Of a stretch of 64,000 bases of DNA, positions 33,706-43,157 are shown piece by piece. The notes beneath the pieces are model-generated. The model saw only the letters and a program-made list of their open reading frames with translations. It was not told where the DNA came from and searched no databases. Source of the DNA: Clostridiales bacterium UBA4039 (GTDB taxonomy: Bacteria > Bacillota > Clostridia > Lachnospirales > Vallitaleaceae); assembly GCA_002382805.1 (NCBI GenBank), contig DGAD01000037.1:1-64000 (forward strand). The letters are read 5' to 3'. Made by a program: the position numbers and the translations under genes. How positions within the stretch are numbered: the first letter of the stretch is position 1; the number at the start of each line of letters is the position of its first letter.

Positions 33706-34610
33706 TATGTATAAAGTTGCATTATTTTTTTAAATTCTTTTTGTATCTCTTGTCGAATGAACTTAGGTTCTATCACTTCGCAATAATGTCCAAAGGAGAT
33801 AATATACTGAAAAATCCATTCGCCCTTAGGATACTTGATTTTTACAAGGTAGCTGCCATCACTTTGTTCTTCATACTCTTCAAATTCATCAAACACCCGA
33901 TACGCCATTTTTTTTGATAACTTCAACACAAGGGTCACAAACTCCTCTTCAAATACTTCTTGTTTTGAAAAAATCTGTGATGGTGTTTTTCGCTTAAAAT
34001 GCTCCGGCTTAACCTTCAGGTCACGTACACGCCGAAGCTTAAAAAAACGATTATCTTCTCGTAAACGGCAATATCCATAAAGGTACCAAGCACCACCTTT
34101 AAAACAAAGTTTTAAGGGTTCTACTTCTCGAGAAATCGTCTGTTTTTTTGCACTGGCATAGGAAAATCCGATAACTTGTTTTTTTATAATAGCCTCTTTA
34201 AGCAAGTGAAAAACTTCTGCTTCATTGGTTGCATTAGACCATGTTGAAAAATCCACTTCTATCCAGTCCGTATCTGACTCTCCAAATAGACTGTCCAACT
34301 TACTTAGCGTATTTGCTTTTGAACTAAAATCAATTGTCTTAAGCGCTTTTAGAGAAGACAGAATCTCGTCTTTTTCATCATTTGTGATAACAGCTTTATT
34401 CAAAATATAATTCGGAAGTAACGAGATGCCTCCTCCTCGCCCTTTTTTCATATAAATAGGGATTCCAACTGCTGACAAGGTCTCAACATCACGAAAAATC
34501 GTTCGTGTCGACACCTCAAAACGTTTGGCAAGCTCTTTCGACGTTACCGTCTCTTTATCAAGCAATATATATACAATTTCAAACAATCGATTAATTTGCA
34601 TTTTACTCAA
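33705..34610 (-). CDS. YafY-like transcriptional regulator (HTH + WYL domain)
   Basis: This 301-residue regulator has an N-terminal HTH_11 domain (about 5-60, TSKELAKRFEVSTRTIFRDVE) followed by a WYL domain at about 140-220 (KQVIGFSYAS, RREVEPLKL-like stretch SREVEPLKLCF, WYLYGYCRLREDNRFFKLRR) and a WCX-like C-terminus. WYL domains sense nucleic-acid or nucleotide ligands in several defence and stress regulators. It sits directly upstream of the palindrome controlling the GyrI-like/ClbS-like pair and 32 bases after yaaA. Confidence 0.9.
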   Translation of the reverse strand: MSKMQINRLFEIVYILLDKETVTSKELAKRFEVSTRTIFRDVETLSAVGIPIYMKKGRGGGISLLPNYILNKAVITNDEKDEILSSLKALKTIDFSSKANTLSKLDSLFGESDTDWIEVDFSTWSNATNEAEVFHLLKEAIIKKQVIGFSYASAKKQTISREVEPLKLCFKGGAWYLYGYCRLREDNRFFKLRRVRDLKVKPEHFKRKTPSQIFSKQEVFEEEFVTLVLKLSKKMAYRVFDEFEEYEEQSDGSYLVKIKYPKGEWIFQYIISFGHYCEVIEPKFIRQEIQKEFKKIMQLYT

Positions 34611-34642
34611 TCCCTCTTAACATTATGTTTTTTGCCTATTAT

Positions 34643-35386
34643 TTAAGTCTCTTTTACAAAAACAAGATGCTCTTTATCTGAAGCTTCTTCATTATACACA
34701 TAGCCCATCCCCGAAAAGCCTTTAAGTTGATCAAGGCTTTGACAGTTATTTTCTGCCATGTAGCGAATCATCTCGCCCCTAGCCATCTTCGCCCATGTTG
34801 CTTTTACTTTTAATGTCTCTTGAACTCTAACTGCAAAGACGCACTGTACGTATTGTTCACCAGGTTTTAAGCCTTGACGGACACATTGGCTATATTCATT
34901 TGATGCCAAATCAATAACTAAGTCCGTCTCTTGATAAATCGCCTCATGGATACGCTGACCCCAAAAAGCATATAGGTCTTTTTTTCCTTGAACTTCCAAC
35001 TTTGCCTGCATCTCAAGTCGATAAGGAACAATCCCATCCAAGGGTCTAAGAACGCCATATAACCCACTTAAAATCCGCACATGCTTATTCACATATGCCC
35101 ACTGTTCATGGGTAAATATACTCGGTTTCATGTATTGGTATTGAAGTCCTTCATAGGCTAATAACGCCGGTATCAGATTTTTATGAATATGGGTATGCAT
35201 CAAGCGCTCACTATTTTGTGTGGCTATTTTATCGTTGCATTTCCAGATTTTTTTAAGCTCTGTATAATTTTTCGTTTTTAATGTTTCAAAAATTGCTTCT
35301 GCCTCCTGAATAAACATGGGCAACGATGTATATTCCATGTCGCTGCTGTTATTCATCTTCTTTGCAGGTGATATAATGACACGCAT
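34643..35386 (-). CDS. yaaA: peroxide-stress protein YaaA (DUF328/UPF0246)
   Basis: This 247-residue protein has the family start MRVIISPAKKM and blocks RILSGLYGVLRPLDGIVPYR, DLVIDLASNEYSQ and WAKMARGEMIRYM. In E. coli YaaA lowers free iron and protects DNA during peroxide stress, binding DNA through a cantaloupe-like fold. The start follows AGGAGG. It follows the propeller diguanylate cyclase by 35 bases and may share its transcript. Confidence 0.93.
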   Translation of the reverse strand: MRVIISPAKKMNNSSDMEYTSLPMFIQEAEAIFETLKTKNYTELKKIWKCNDKIATQNSERLMHTHIHKNLIPALLAYEGLQYQYMKPSIFTHEQWAYVNKHVRILSGLYGVLRPLDGIVPYRLEMQAKLEVQGKKDLYAFWGQRIHEAIYQETDLVIDLASNEYSQCVRQGLKPGEQYVQCVFAVRVQETLKVKATWAKMARGEMIRYMAENNCQSLDQLKGFSGMGYVYNEEASDKEHLVFVKET

Positions 35387-35421
35387 ATGTTCCTCCTAAG
35401 TTCTTTGAATGTAATTTTTTA

Positions 35422-38409
35422 TTATAAGTCTAAAACTTCATGTTGATATACCACACGATTTTTCCCTTCTTTTTTAGCAATATATAGAGCATCATCTGCT
35501 TTTTTTATAAAATATTCAGGTTCAGTCACCACACTTGGAGTCCCGCCATAGATGCCCATACTCAAGGATATTTTTTTTATAACATCGCCTTGTGCATTCA
35601 TCTGATGGCTAATAAAGCTTGCTCTTATCTGTGTTGCCATTTTTTTTACACCATTTAAATCGGTATCATAAAGTGTGATTAAAAATTCATCGCCTCCATA
35701 TCTATACACATAATCTGTACTTCGTTGTAAAACATCGTTAATTATATTTGCAACTCGAATAATAATTTCATCTCCTACAATATGTCCATACGTATCATTC
35801 ACAGCTTTAAAATCATCAATATCCAACATAATAAAGCCCATTGGCAAGCGCCCTCGCACAGCCAATTTAAACTGATCTTCAATGGTTTGTTCAAAATGAC
35901 GGCGGTTAAATACTCCTGTTAGCGAATCAATAATTGTTAGTTTCTCAAGTTGGGCATTCGCTTGAGAAAGTTTCAAATTAATATGGTTCAATTCCGAATT
36001 TTTTACTTCCATAATATTACGCTCGTGAACCTTCATCAACATATAAATAACAACTAATATTAACAGTATGTAAAACGCAAAAGCATATGGTGTCTGATAC
36101 CAATGGTTCGCAATGATAAAATCCAAACGCGCGTAATCTGTTTTCACACCGTGAGAAGTCATTGCATACACTTCAAAGGTATACTTTCCCGGATTCAAAT
36201 TCGAAAAAACTGCTTGGTTATAAACGCCGTTGTCAATAAACTTACTGTCTTGTCCTAATAGTCGATAAAAATATCGTATTTTTTCAGGCGCATGATAATC
36301 TAATGCTATAAACTTAATATTAATAAAATTTTCTTTAGGGCTTAAATGTAATGCCATGTCGTTATAAAAGGGAATTGCATTTGGATAAGCGGTCCCTAGT
36401 ATACTAACCCCATCAATATAAAGCTTAGGCGTTCCATTTTTCAAACGCTGGGTTCCACTAGGCAAGTTGATAATTCCATGATCTCCCGCAAAATATAAAC
36501 TACCATCTTCATCTTTAAAGTGTCCGGCATTAAATTCATATCCTCCAATTCCATCTTCTGGTTGTAGGGTATAAATTTCGTGTGAGTCTAAATTTAATAT
36601 CGATAGTCCGTCAAGTGTTGATAGCCAAAGTTGCCTATGATTATCTTCTAATATACCTACGACAGAATTATTACTTAATCCGTCCGTTTCAACATAAGTA
36701 ATAAAACGTTGACTAGCATTTTGGTATTTTGAAATACCACCGCCCACTGTTGCTATCCATATGTCTCCATTTGAATCTTCAAAAACTTGGCGTATAGTAT
36801 TATTTGCCAATTCACGTTGGTCTTCCCTTTCCCCTTTAAATGTTTTAAAGTTTGTAGCCTTTGGTTCTAGGAGATTAAGCCCATTATTTGTCCCAATCCA
36901 AATTCGTCCTTGTCCATCTGCTAGTATACTGTAGACTAAATTATCCGCAATGGCTTTGTCTAGATCTCCTTCGCTACGATAGTTAGTTAGACTTTTATCT
37001 CTTGGATCATAAACATAGACACCTTCCCGATAGGTTCCAATCCAAAGACGATTCTTATGATCTATCTCCAAAGAATAAACTATGTTCTCTTTTGGAAGCG
37101 GAATATCGTAAGAATAAAAAGCATCAGTTTCTATGTCATAGTAACTGATTCCTTCCGATGAGCCAATAAGTAATGGCCATCCAGGTTGGTCAATATAACT
37201 AGTTACATTATCACCTAATTGTTGGCCCGTCTCTTTAGTATATTTTACTGTCGTTAATATTGTCTCATCAATTCGCTCAATCCCATGATTATAAACTGCC
37301 GTCCACAATTGTCCATAACGATCTCGAAACACTAAGTTGTTCTTTCCTTGACTTAAACTGTCTTCCACATCTTTATGGGACTTTATGCGAACATAATTAC
37401 GTTTTAAAGGATTAGCTTTAGTAATTCCTCCACCATTGGTTCCTATCCATAAAATGTCATTCGTGTCTTGATACAAAGCATATATCACTGAATGGTGGAC
37501 ATCACTATCAGGTCTTGTTCCTGGAAAATGCGTAATTTCACCATCTAGCTCTATAGCATATAACCCGCCTCCCCATGTACCTACCCATTCTACCCCATCT
37601 GTCGTTTTTATATATGCATAAATACGATTATCTGAAAAGCTCACTCGTTTTGTTTCTCCTGTATCTAAATTTATCTTCATTAGTCCTTTGTCCCAAAGAC
37701 CTAATGTTAATATCCCCTCTTCGTATTCTCTAATAAGCATTACAGCAGGAGCGTCGATTGCTATTTGTGTAGACACAACTTCATTGAGCTCTCGATCAAA
37801 TTTTTGGAGTCCCTTGTGCGTTCCTAAATATATCTCATTATTAGATGCAATAAAAACTGAACGGACAACTTCCCCATCAACAAAATAGGTTTGTACACTC
37901 TGAGTATCATGATTTAACACATTTAATCCTTCAAGCGTTCCTATCCAAACCAGCCCTTGCTCATCAATGGCTATACTCACTATAACCGAATTGGAAAGTC
38001 CGTGTTCCTCAACAGTATAATTTGTAAAGGTATCTTCATAAATATTATAGCAAGAAATACCCTGATAGGTTCCAATCCATAATTCATGACGCTTAGCATC
38101 ATAGGTCATCGTTTGAATTAAATTATGCACTAATCCATCTTTTTTAAATGGATCATCACGTATGACCTTCATCTCACGGCCATCATAACGATTAAGTCCT
38201 CCTTGGGTTCCAAACCACAAAAAACCATCTTTATCTTGAATAATTGATGATACGGACATATTCGACAATCCAGTTTCTCTATTCATTTGTTCAAAAAACG
38301 GTGGAGTATGACCATCTAGCAAGTCCGCGCTGTAAGTATTCATTGAGGATAAAAAAATAGTAATTAATAGGACAACAAATAATACCAACGCTCCGCGTTT
38401 ATGTGTCAT
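35422..38409 (-). CDS. beta-propeller sensor diguanylate cyclase
   Basis: This 995-residue membrane sensor has a signal/anchor helix (about 8-28), then a large extracellular double propeller of Reg_prop repeats (about 35-690; recurring DGFLWFGTQGGLNRYDG and IWIGTNNGLNLL), a Y_Y_Y domain (about 700-780), one transmembrane helix (about 785-805), a short coil and a GGDEF domain (about 830-990). The active site is YRYGGDEFLITL, and RSTD lies five residues upstream, matching the inhibitory RxxD I-site. It would make c-di-GMP in response to a ligand, likely a polysaccharide fragment as in hybrid two-component sensors. The start at 38409 follows GGAGG. Confidence 0.9.
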   Translation of the reverse strand: MTHKRGALVLFVVLLITIFLSSMNTYSADLLDGHTPPFFEQMNRETGLSNMSVSSIIQDKDGFLWFGTQGGLNRYDGREMKVIRDDPFKKDGLVHNLIQTMTYDAKRHELWIGTYQGISCYNIYEDTFTNYTVEEHGLSNSVIVSIAIDEQGLVWIGTLEGLNVLNHDTQSVQTYFVDGEVVRSVFIASNNEIYLGTHKGLQKFDRELNEVVSTQIAIDAPAVMLIREYEEGILTLGLWDKGLMKINLDTGETKRVSFSDNRIYAYIKTTDGVEWVGTWGGGLYAIELDGEITHFPGTRPDSDVHHSVIYALYQDTNDILWIGTNGGGITKANPLKRNYVRIKSHKDVEDSLSQGKNNLVFRDRYGQLWTAVYNHGIERIDETILTTVKYTKETGQQLGDNVTSYIDQPGWPLLIGSSEGISYYDIETDAFYSYDIPLPKENIVYSLEIDHKNRLWIGTYREGVYVYDPRDKSLTNYRSEGDLDKAIADNLVYSILADGQGRIWIGTNNGLNLLEPKATNFKTFKGEREDQRELANNTIRQVFEDSNGDIWIATVGGGISKYQNASQRFITYVETDGLSNNSVVGILEDNHRQLWLSTLDGLSILNLDSHEIYTLQPEDGIGGYEFNAGHFKDEDGSLYFAGDHGIINLPSGTQRLKNGTPKLYIDGVSILGTAYPNAIPFYNDMALHLSPKENFINIKFIALDYHAPEKIRYFYRLLGQDSKFIDNGVYNQAVFSNLNPGKYTFEVYAMTSHGVKTDYARLDFIIANHWYQTPYAFAFYILLILVVIYMLMKVHERNIMEVKNSELNHINLKLSQANAQLEKLTIIDSLTGVFNRRHFEQTIEDQFKLAVRGRLPMGFIMLDIDDFKAVNDTYGHIVGDEIIIRVANIINDVLQRSTDYVYRYGGDEFLITLYDTDLNGVKKMATQIRASFISHQMNAQGDVIKKISLSMGIYGGTPSVVTEPEYFIKKADDALYIAKKEGKNRVVYQHEVLDL

Positions 38410-38506
38410 GAATACCTCCATATAAATTTATTCTTATACTAAATATTCTAGCATTTTAGTTCCTAAAAGTACATTTAATTTTTATCACACAAGATTATAG
38501 CTATAC

Positions 38507-38551
38507 AAAATAAAAACAACCTTAGCTTACACAAGGTAAGCTAAGGTTGTT
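38507..38551 (-). terminator. intrinsic terminator of the uxa operon
   Basis: A perfect 16-base stem (38515-38530 with 38536-38551, arm AACAACCTTAGCTTAC) with a 5-base loop is followed on the minus strand by UUUUUAUUUU. It lies 40 bases after the uxaC stop. No promoter of consensus quality was found for the propeller gene in the same gap. Confidence 0.88.
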
Positions 38552-38591
38552 AACAAATGCACATGCAAACAATCACTTTAAGAGATTTATT

Positions 38592-40016
38592 TTATAGACC
38601 AAAGTATGCTTTTGCATTATTGTAACTAATGTCTTGAACAATTTGGCCTAAGAATTTTTCATCGTTTGGATATTCTCCATTTTCAACTAACTCTCCGATA
38701 TAGTTACAAAGGATACGTCTAAAGTATTCATGGCGTGTATAAGATAAGAAACTTCTTGAGTCGGTAAGCATGCCTACAAAAGCACTCAGTAAACCAAGAC
38801 TTGCCAATGCACTCATTTGATCTTGCATACCTTCTTTTTGATCACAGAACCACCATCCGGAACCAAATTGAATCTTGCCTTTTGTTCCTCCACCTTGGAA
38901 GTTTCCGATCATCGTACCGATAACATAGTTATCGCGAGGATTAAGCACATAAAGAATTGTCTTTGGCAATTCATCTGTAGTATCTAAGTCATTTAACAAT
39001 GCGGATAAAGCAGGGGCAAATGTTGAATCATGAACCGAGTCAAATCCAGTATCTGGTCCCAATGCCTTATGCATACGTCGGTTGTTATTACGAAGCGCTC
39101 CGATATGAATCTGCATTGTCCAACCACGCTTAGCATACGCTTTGCCTAAGAAGTTTAATACGATTCCTTTATGTATTGCCACTTCTTCTTCGGATAGTTT
39201 GTCGCCAACTAATCCTTTTTTGTATACTTGGTCTGCTAATGTATAATCAATCTTTGTTGTTCCTTCTACATAAGGTGTGTTGTACTCAATCGTATCTAGT
39301 GCATGGTCAGATAATCGGCATCCCACTTCATGGAAATAATCGATACGTTCTTCTAATGCTTTTAACAATTTTTGGATACTGTCAAGTTCATAGCCCACAA
39401 CCGCTTCCAAACTTTTAATCCAAGGAATAAATGTCTCATTAGCAATATTAAAGCTCTTGTCCGGACGATATGTCGGATAGACTTTTGTTTCAAAGGATGG
39501 GTCTTTTGCTAATTGCATGTGATATTCAAGTGTGTCAATCGGGTCATCTGTCGTACAAATCACATCAACATTCGAGCGCTTAATCAAATGACGAGCGCTA
39601 AAGTCTTCTTGATTTAAAAGCGTATTACACTTTTCCCAGATTTCATCCGCACTGTCTTCACAAAGCAAAGTATCAATTCCAAAATAACGTTGCAATTCTA
39701 AATGGGTCCAGTGATACATAGGATTACCAATAGTATATGGAACCGCTTTTGCAAACGCTTTAAACTTTAGGTAATCGTCTTGTTCACCCGTGATAAAATC
39801 TTCTGTAATTCCAAAGCTACGCATTACACGCCATTTGTAATGGTCTCCACCAAGCCAAATTTCTGTAATATTCTTATATGTCTTATCCTCTGCAATCTCT
39901 TTGGGAGATAGGTGACAATGATAGTCAATAATCGGCATATCCTTTGCATACTCATGATACAACTTCACCGCTGTAGGATTTTTCAACATAAAGTTTTCAT
40001 CTAAGAATTTTTTCAT
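38592..40016 (-). CDS. uxaC: glucuronate/galacturonate isomerase
   Basis: This cytosolic isomerase converts D-glucuronate to D-fructuronate and D-galacturonate to D-tagaturonate, the first step of hexuronate breakdown. It is 474 residues. Amidohydrolase-fold motifs include IIDYHCHLSPKEIAED, RSFGITEDFITG, TDDPIDTLEYH, MQIHIGALRNNNRRM and TDSRSFLSYTRHEYFRR. It is the last gene of uxaB-uxaA-uxaC and is followed by a strong terminator. Downstream KdgK/KdgA genes are not in the window. Confidence 0.95.
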   Translation of the reverse strand: MKKFLDENFMLKNPTAVKLYHEYAKDMPIIDYHCHLSPKEIAEDKTYKNITEIWLGGDHYKWRVMRSFGITEDFITGEQDDYLKFKAFAKAVPYTIGNPMYHWTHLELQRYFGIDTLLCEDSADEIWEKCNTLLNQEDFSARHLIKRSNVDVICTTDDPIDTLEYHMQLAKDPSFETKVYPTYRPDKSFNIANETFIPWIKSLEAVVGYELDSIQKLLKALEERIDYFHEVGCRLSDHALDTIEYNTPYVEGTTKIDYTLADQVYKKGLVGDKLSEEEVAIHKGIVLNFLGKAYAKRGWTMQIHIGALRNNNRRMHKALGPDTGFDSVHDSTFAPALSALLNDLDTTDELPKTILYVLNPRDNYVIGTMIGNFQGGGTKGKIQFGSGWWFCDQKEGMQDQMSALASLGLLSAFVGMLTDSRSFLSYTRHEYFRRILCNYIGELVENGEYPNDEKFLGQIVQDISYNNAKAYFGL

Positions 40017-40066
40017 TTTTTTCTTCTCCTTGTATTGGTTTTGGTATTAAAATCTATCTTTGAATT

Positions 40067-41578
40067 TTATAAGGTTACACCTGATTTAAATATCGCGATT
40101 TCACGATAATTATTTACCTCTTGACGCACATATTGTCCATTGGCAGTTGCAATGATTTGCTCGATAAAGTCATGCAGCAATGCATCCATTGTCTCACCTT
40201 CTACTAAACGTCCTGCATTAAAATCAATCCAGTTAGGTTTAAGGTTTGCCAACCGCGAGTTCGCTGCAATCTTCATCGTTGGAATAAATCCACCAAAAGG
40301 TGTTCCTCTACCTGTAGAGAAAAGAACCATCTGGCAACCACTCATACCAAGGGCAGTTGTTGCAACCGCATCATTGCCCGGTGCACTTAAGAGGTTTAAT
40401 CCATGCTTAGAAATACGCTCTGTATGCTTTAGGACATCTATGACTTGACTACTTCCTGCCTTTTGCGTACATCCTAGAGACTTATCTTCAAGGGTTGTAA
40501 TTCCACCATTTTTATTCCCTGGTGATGGATTCTCATAGATAACTTGATCGTGACGTTTATAGTAATTCTTAAAGTCATTCACCAGCTCCACCGTTTTTTC
40601 AAATATGGCTTCATCTTTACACCGATTCATCAAAATAGTCTCCGCACCAAACATCTCCGGCACTTCGGTAAGCACCGTTGTGCCCCCATGATGAATAAGA
40701 TAATCTGAAAACATTCCAATCAGTGGATTGGCGGTAATACCGCTAAGACCATCTGATCCTCCACACTCAAGTCCGATGCGCAGTTTACTGATAGGTTGAG
40801 GTTCTCGCTTGTCCATACGCATTTTTTCAAACAGTTGGGTTAACCGTTCCACTCCGGCTTCAATCTCATCATCCACTTCTTGAGATATCAAAAAGCTCAC
40901 CCGCTCTTTATTGTAGTCACCCAGTGTACGCTCAAATGCATCAATCTGATTGTTCTCACATCCTAAACCTACTACAAGGACTCCTCCGGCATTGGGATGC
41001 TTAACAATATTTTGTAGTGTTTTTCGTGTATTGATGTGATCATCACCCATTTGAGAGCATCCGTAATTATGGCCAAATGCAAAGATTCCATCAATATTTT
41101 CCAAGTCTTTAATGCGAACACCTTGGTCAAGCATACGCTCTTTAAATACTTGAATAATCTGGTTGCTAACTCCGTTAACGCAGCCCACCGTCGGAATGAC
41201 CCATAGTTCGTTACGAATACCTATCTCTCCATTTGGACGTACGTATACGTTAACTTCACGTTGTTTTTCTAAGGTTGAGAAATCTTGAAAATGTGGTTCA
41301 TATTTATATTCTAACACATCATCCAACTGTGTTTTTACGTTATGGGTATGTACATGTTCACCCACAGCTATCGCCTTGGTTGCTTTTCCTATGGGCATAC
41401 CGTATTTTATAATCGGCTCGCCTTCTTTTATCGGCTTCAAAGCAACTTTATGTCCACTTTTCACATCATCTTTAAAGGTTACCGGTATTGCTTGGTGTTC
41501 TATGGATTCACCTATAACTACATCTTCCAAGACAATAATCACATTATCATTACCATGAATTTGTATGAAATTCTTCAC
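40067..41578 (-). CDS. uxaA: altronate dehydratase
   Basis: This iron-dependent enzyme dehydrates D-altronate to 2-keto-3-deoxygluconate. The 503-residue chain has an N-terminal SAF-like domain (about 1-95) and a large catalytic domain with FAFGHNYGCSQMGDDH, GLGCENNQID, GLECGGSDGLSGITANP, GCTQKAGSSQVIDVL and STGRGTPFGGFIPTMKI. The start codon follows the uxaB stop with no gap, so translation is coupled. Short galactarate dehydratase (GarD) is the nearest alternative, and the uxaB/uxaC neighbours decide against it. Confidence 0.94.
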   Translation of the reverse strand: MKNFIQIHGNDNVIIVLEDVVIGESIEHQAIPVTFKDDVKSGHKVALKPIKEGEPIIKYGMPIGKATKAIAVGEHVHTHNVKTQLDDVLEYKYEPHFQDFSTLEKQREVNVYVRPNGEIGIRNELWVIPTVGCVNGVSNQIIQVFKERMLDQGVRIKDLENIDGIFAFGHNYGCSQMGDDHINTRKTLQNIVKHPNAGGVLVVGLGCENNQIDAFERTLGDYNKERVSFLISQEVDDEIEAGVERLTQLFEKMRMDKREPQPISKLRIGLECGGSDGLSGITANPLIGMFSDYLIHHGGTTVLTEVPEMFGAETILMNRCKDEAIFEKTVELVNDFKNYYKRHDQVIYENPSPGNKNGGITTLEDKSLGCTQKAGSSQVIDVLKHTERISKHGLNLLSAPGNDAVATTALGMSGCQMVLFSTGRGTPFGGFIPTMKIAANSRLANLKPNWIDFNAGRLVEGETMDALLHDFIEQIIATANGQYVRQEVNNYREIAIFKSGVTL

Positions 41579-43006
41579 CTATTTCACCTCATTTATCGCT
41601 TTGATGACTGCTTCCATTCCTTCGTTTAATATCATTTCAACATAATCTGCAACCTGGTTTGTCATGTTTGCGATTGTATTAAGGTCACCATCCCAGTTGC
41701 TTTCATAACCAAGAACTCCTTGTACAATACGTGTAATGGCTTCTTTTGAGCCATCAAAATCTTTCCAAAGTTCTGCGTACAGGTCTAAGATATCTTGATT
41801 GTCATTGGTATCAATGGTCTCTCCATTAAATGTTCCTCGATAGAAGACAATATATGCTGCCAAAGCAAAGACTGTTCGTTTGGGCAACTGTTTATTCTTA
41901 TCTAGGTATCCTAAAACTGATGGAAGCACACGCGTCTTATATTTTGACATACTGTTTAGCGATATACTCATCAGATAATGTTTGATAAATGGATTTTTAA
42001 ATCGCTCAATGACTTCTTTGGCAAACGTTTCCAACTCTTCTGAAGACAGCGTTAATGTTGGAATAATCTCTTCATAGATTGCTTTTGTCAAAAATGTATT
42101 TAACACTGTGTCTTCGACAGATTCACGTACTGTTCGTGCACCATATAGGTATGCTACCGGAACAAGGGTCGTATGTGCTCCATTTAAAATACGCACTTTA
42201 CGCATTTTATACGGTGTAACATCATCCACAAAAATTGCGTTACAACCTTCTTGATTGGCAGGAAATTCATCCCGAATACTCTTGTCGCCTTCAATGACCC
42301 ATAGGTTAAACTGCTCGCTTTCAACCACTAGGTTGTCTTTGTATCCAAGTTCTTCCCATATTTCTTCTATGCGTTCTCTTGGATATCCCGGAACAATACG
42401 GTCAACGAGTGTATTACAAAATGTATTCGCCTCTTCAACCCATGTTTTAAAGGAATCATCTAAATTCCATAAGTCAATATATTGAAGTACATATTTTTTT
42501 AGATAGTCCGCATTCTTGTCAATAAGTTCACACGGAAGAATGATAAACCCTTTATCTGCCGCTCCGTTATACGTTGTATAACGTTCTAGAAGTAGACGAG
42601 TCAGTTTTGCCGGAAAGGATACATCCGCGTCTTGGTCCATTGTGTCTGCTTCATTAAAAGTAATACCTGCTTCTGTCGTATTAGATACAATCACACGTGC
42701 TGTATCAATGTGCGCTAGATTTAAATAACTACCAAAATCTTTATATGGATTAATCGCTGTCTCAATCGAATCGTTTTTATAATGTTCACTCACCGCTTCT
42801 CCATTTTTAATTCCACGCATATAATGTGTATACATATAATCTTGATCAGCAAGCATATCAATAAGTCCGTTTTCAAGGGGTTGAACAATTGCGATGCCTC
42901 CGTTATAATCGCCTTCATCATTCATTTTTTGAATCATCCAGTCTACAAACGCTCGTAAAAAATTTCCTTCTCCAAATTGAATTACTTTAATCGGTCGCTT
43001 TGCCAT
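41579..43006 (-). CDS. uxaB: tagaturonate reductase (altronate oxidoreductase)
   Basis: This 475-residue NAD-dependent polyol dehydrogenase of the mannitol dehydrogenase family reduces D-tagaturonate to D-altronate. The Rossmann start is VIQFGEGNFLRAFVDWM. Catalytic-region motifs are KMRKVRILNGAHTTLVPVAYL and NPFIKHYLMSISLNSMSK. It is the first gene of the uxa operon, transcribed away from the AraC-type regulator. The start follows GGAAGGAAAGGTAG. Fructuronate reductase (UxuB) is a relative, but the uxaA partner points to the galacturonate branch. Confidence 0.93.
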   Translation of the reverse strand: MAKRPIKVIQFGEGNFLRAFVDWMIQKMNDEGDYNGGIAIVQPLENGLIDMLADQDYMYTHYMRGIKNGEAVSEHYKNDSIETAINPYKDFGSYLNLAHIDTARVIVSNTTEAGITFNEADTMDQDADVSFPAKLTRLLLERYTTYNGAADKGFIILPCELIDKNADYLKKYVLQYIDLWNLDDSFKTWVEEANTFCNTLVDRIVPGYPRERIEEIWEELGYKDNLVVESEQFNLWVIEGDKSIRDEFPANQEGCNAIFVDDVTPYKMRKVRILNGAHTTLVPVAYLYGARTVRESVEDTVLNTFLTKAIYEEIIPTLTLSSEELETFAKEVIERFKNPFIKHYLMSISLNSMSKYKTRVLPSVLGYLDKNKQLPKRTVFALAAYIVFYRGTFNGETIDTNDNQDILDLYAELWKDFDGSKEAITRIVQGVLGYESNWDGDLNTIANMTNQVADYVEMILNEGMEAVIKAINEVK

Positions 43007-43050
43007 AATCTACCTTTCCTTCCTTAAAACATTATTTAAGGTCCTATGCC

Positions 43051-43071
43051 TTTATCCTTAGTTTATCCTTA
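43051..43071. promoter_or_regulatory. tandem 10-base direct repeats upstream of uxaB
   Basis: TTTATCCTTA occurs at 43051-43060 and 43062-43071, an 11-base period, so both copies face the same side of the helix. They lie about 45 bases before the uxaB start, next to a promoter with no good -35 box. This is a typical layout for an AraC-family activator site. Confidence 0.45.
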
Positions 43072-43098
43072 AAATTTGACATCTTCAAGGGACATATT

Positions 43099-43127
43099 TT
43101 GACAAACTATACATTTTTTGACATAAT
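43099..43127 (+). promoter_or_regulatory. promoter of the divergent AraC-type regulator
   Basis: TTGACA (43099-43104) and CATAAT (43122-43127) have 17-base spacing, about 30 bases upstream of the start. TTTGAC recurs at 43075, 43098 and 43117. Confidence 0.6.
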
Positions 43128-43157
43128 AGAGTTATCTTAATCTATGGAGGGCTTATT

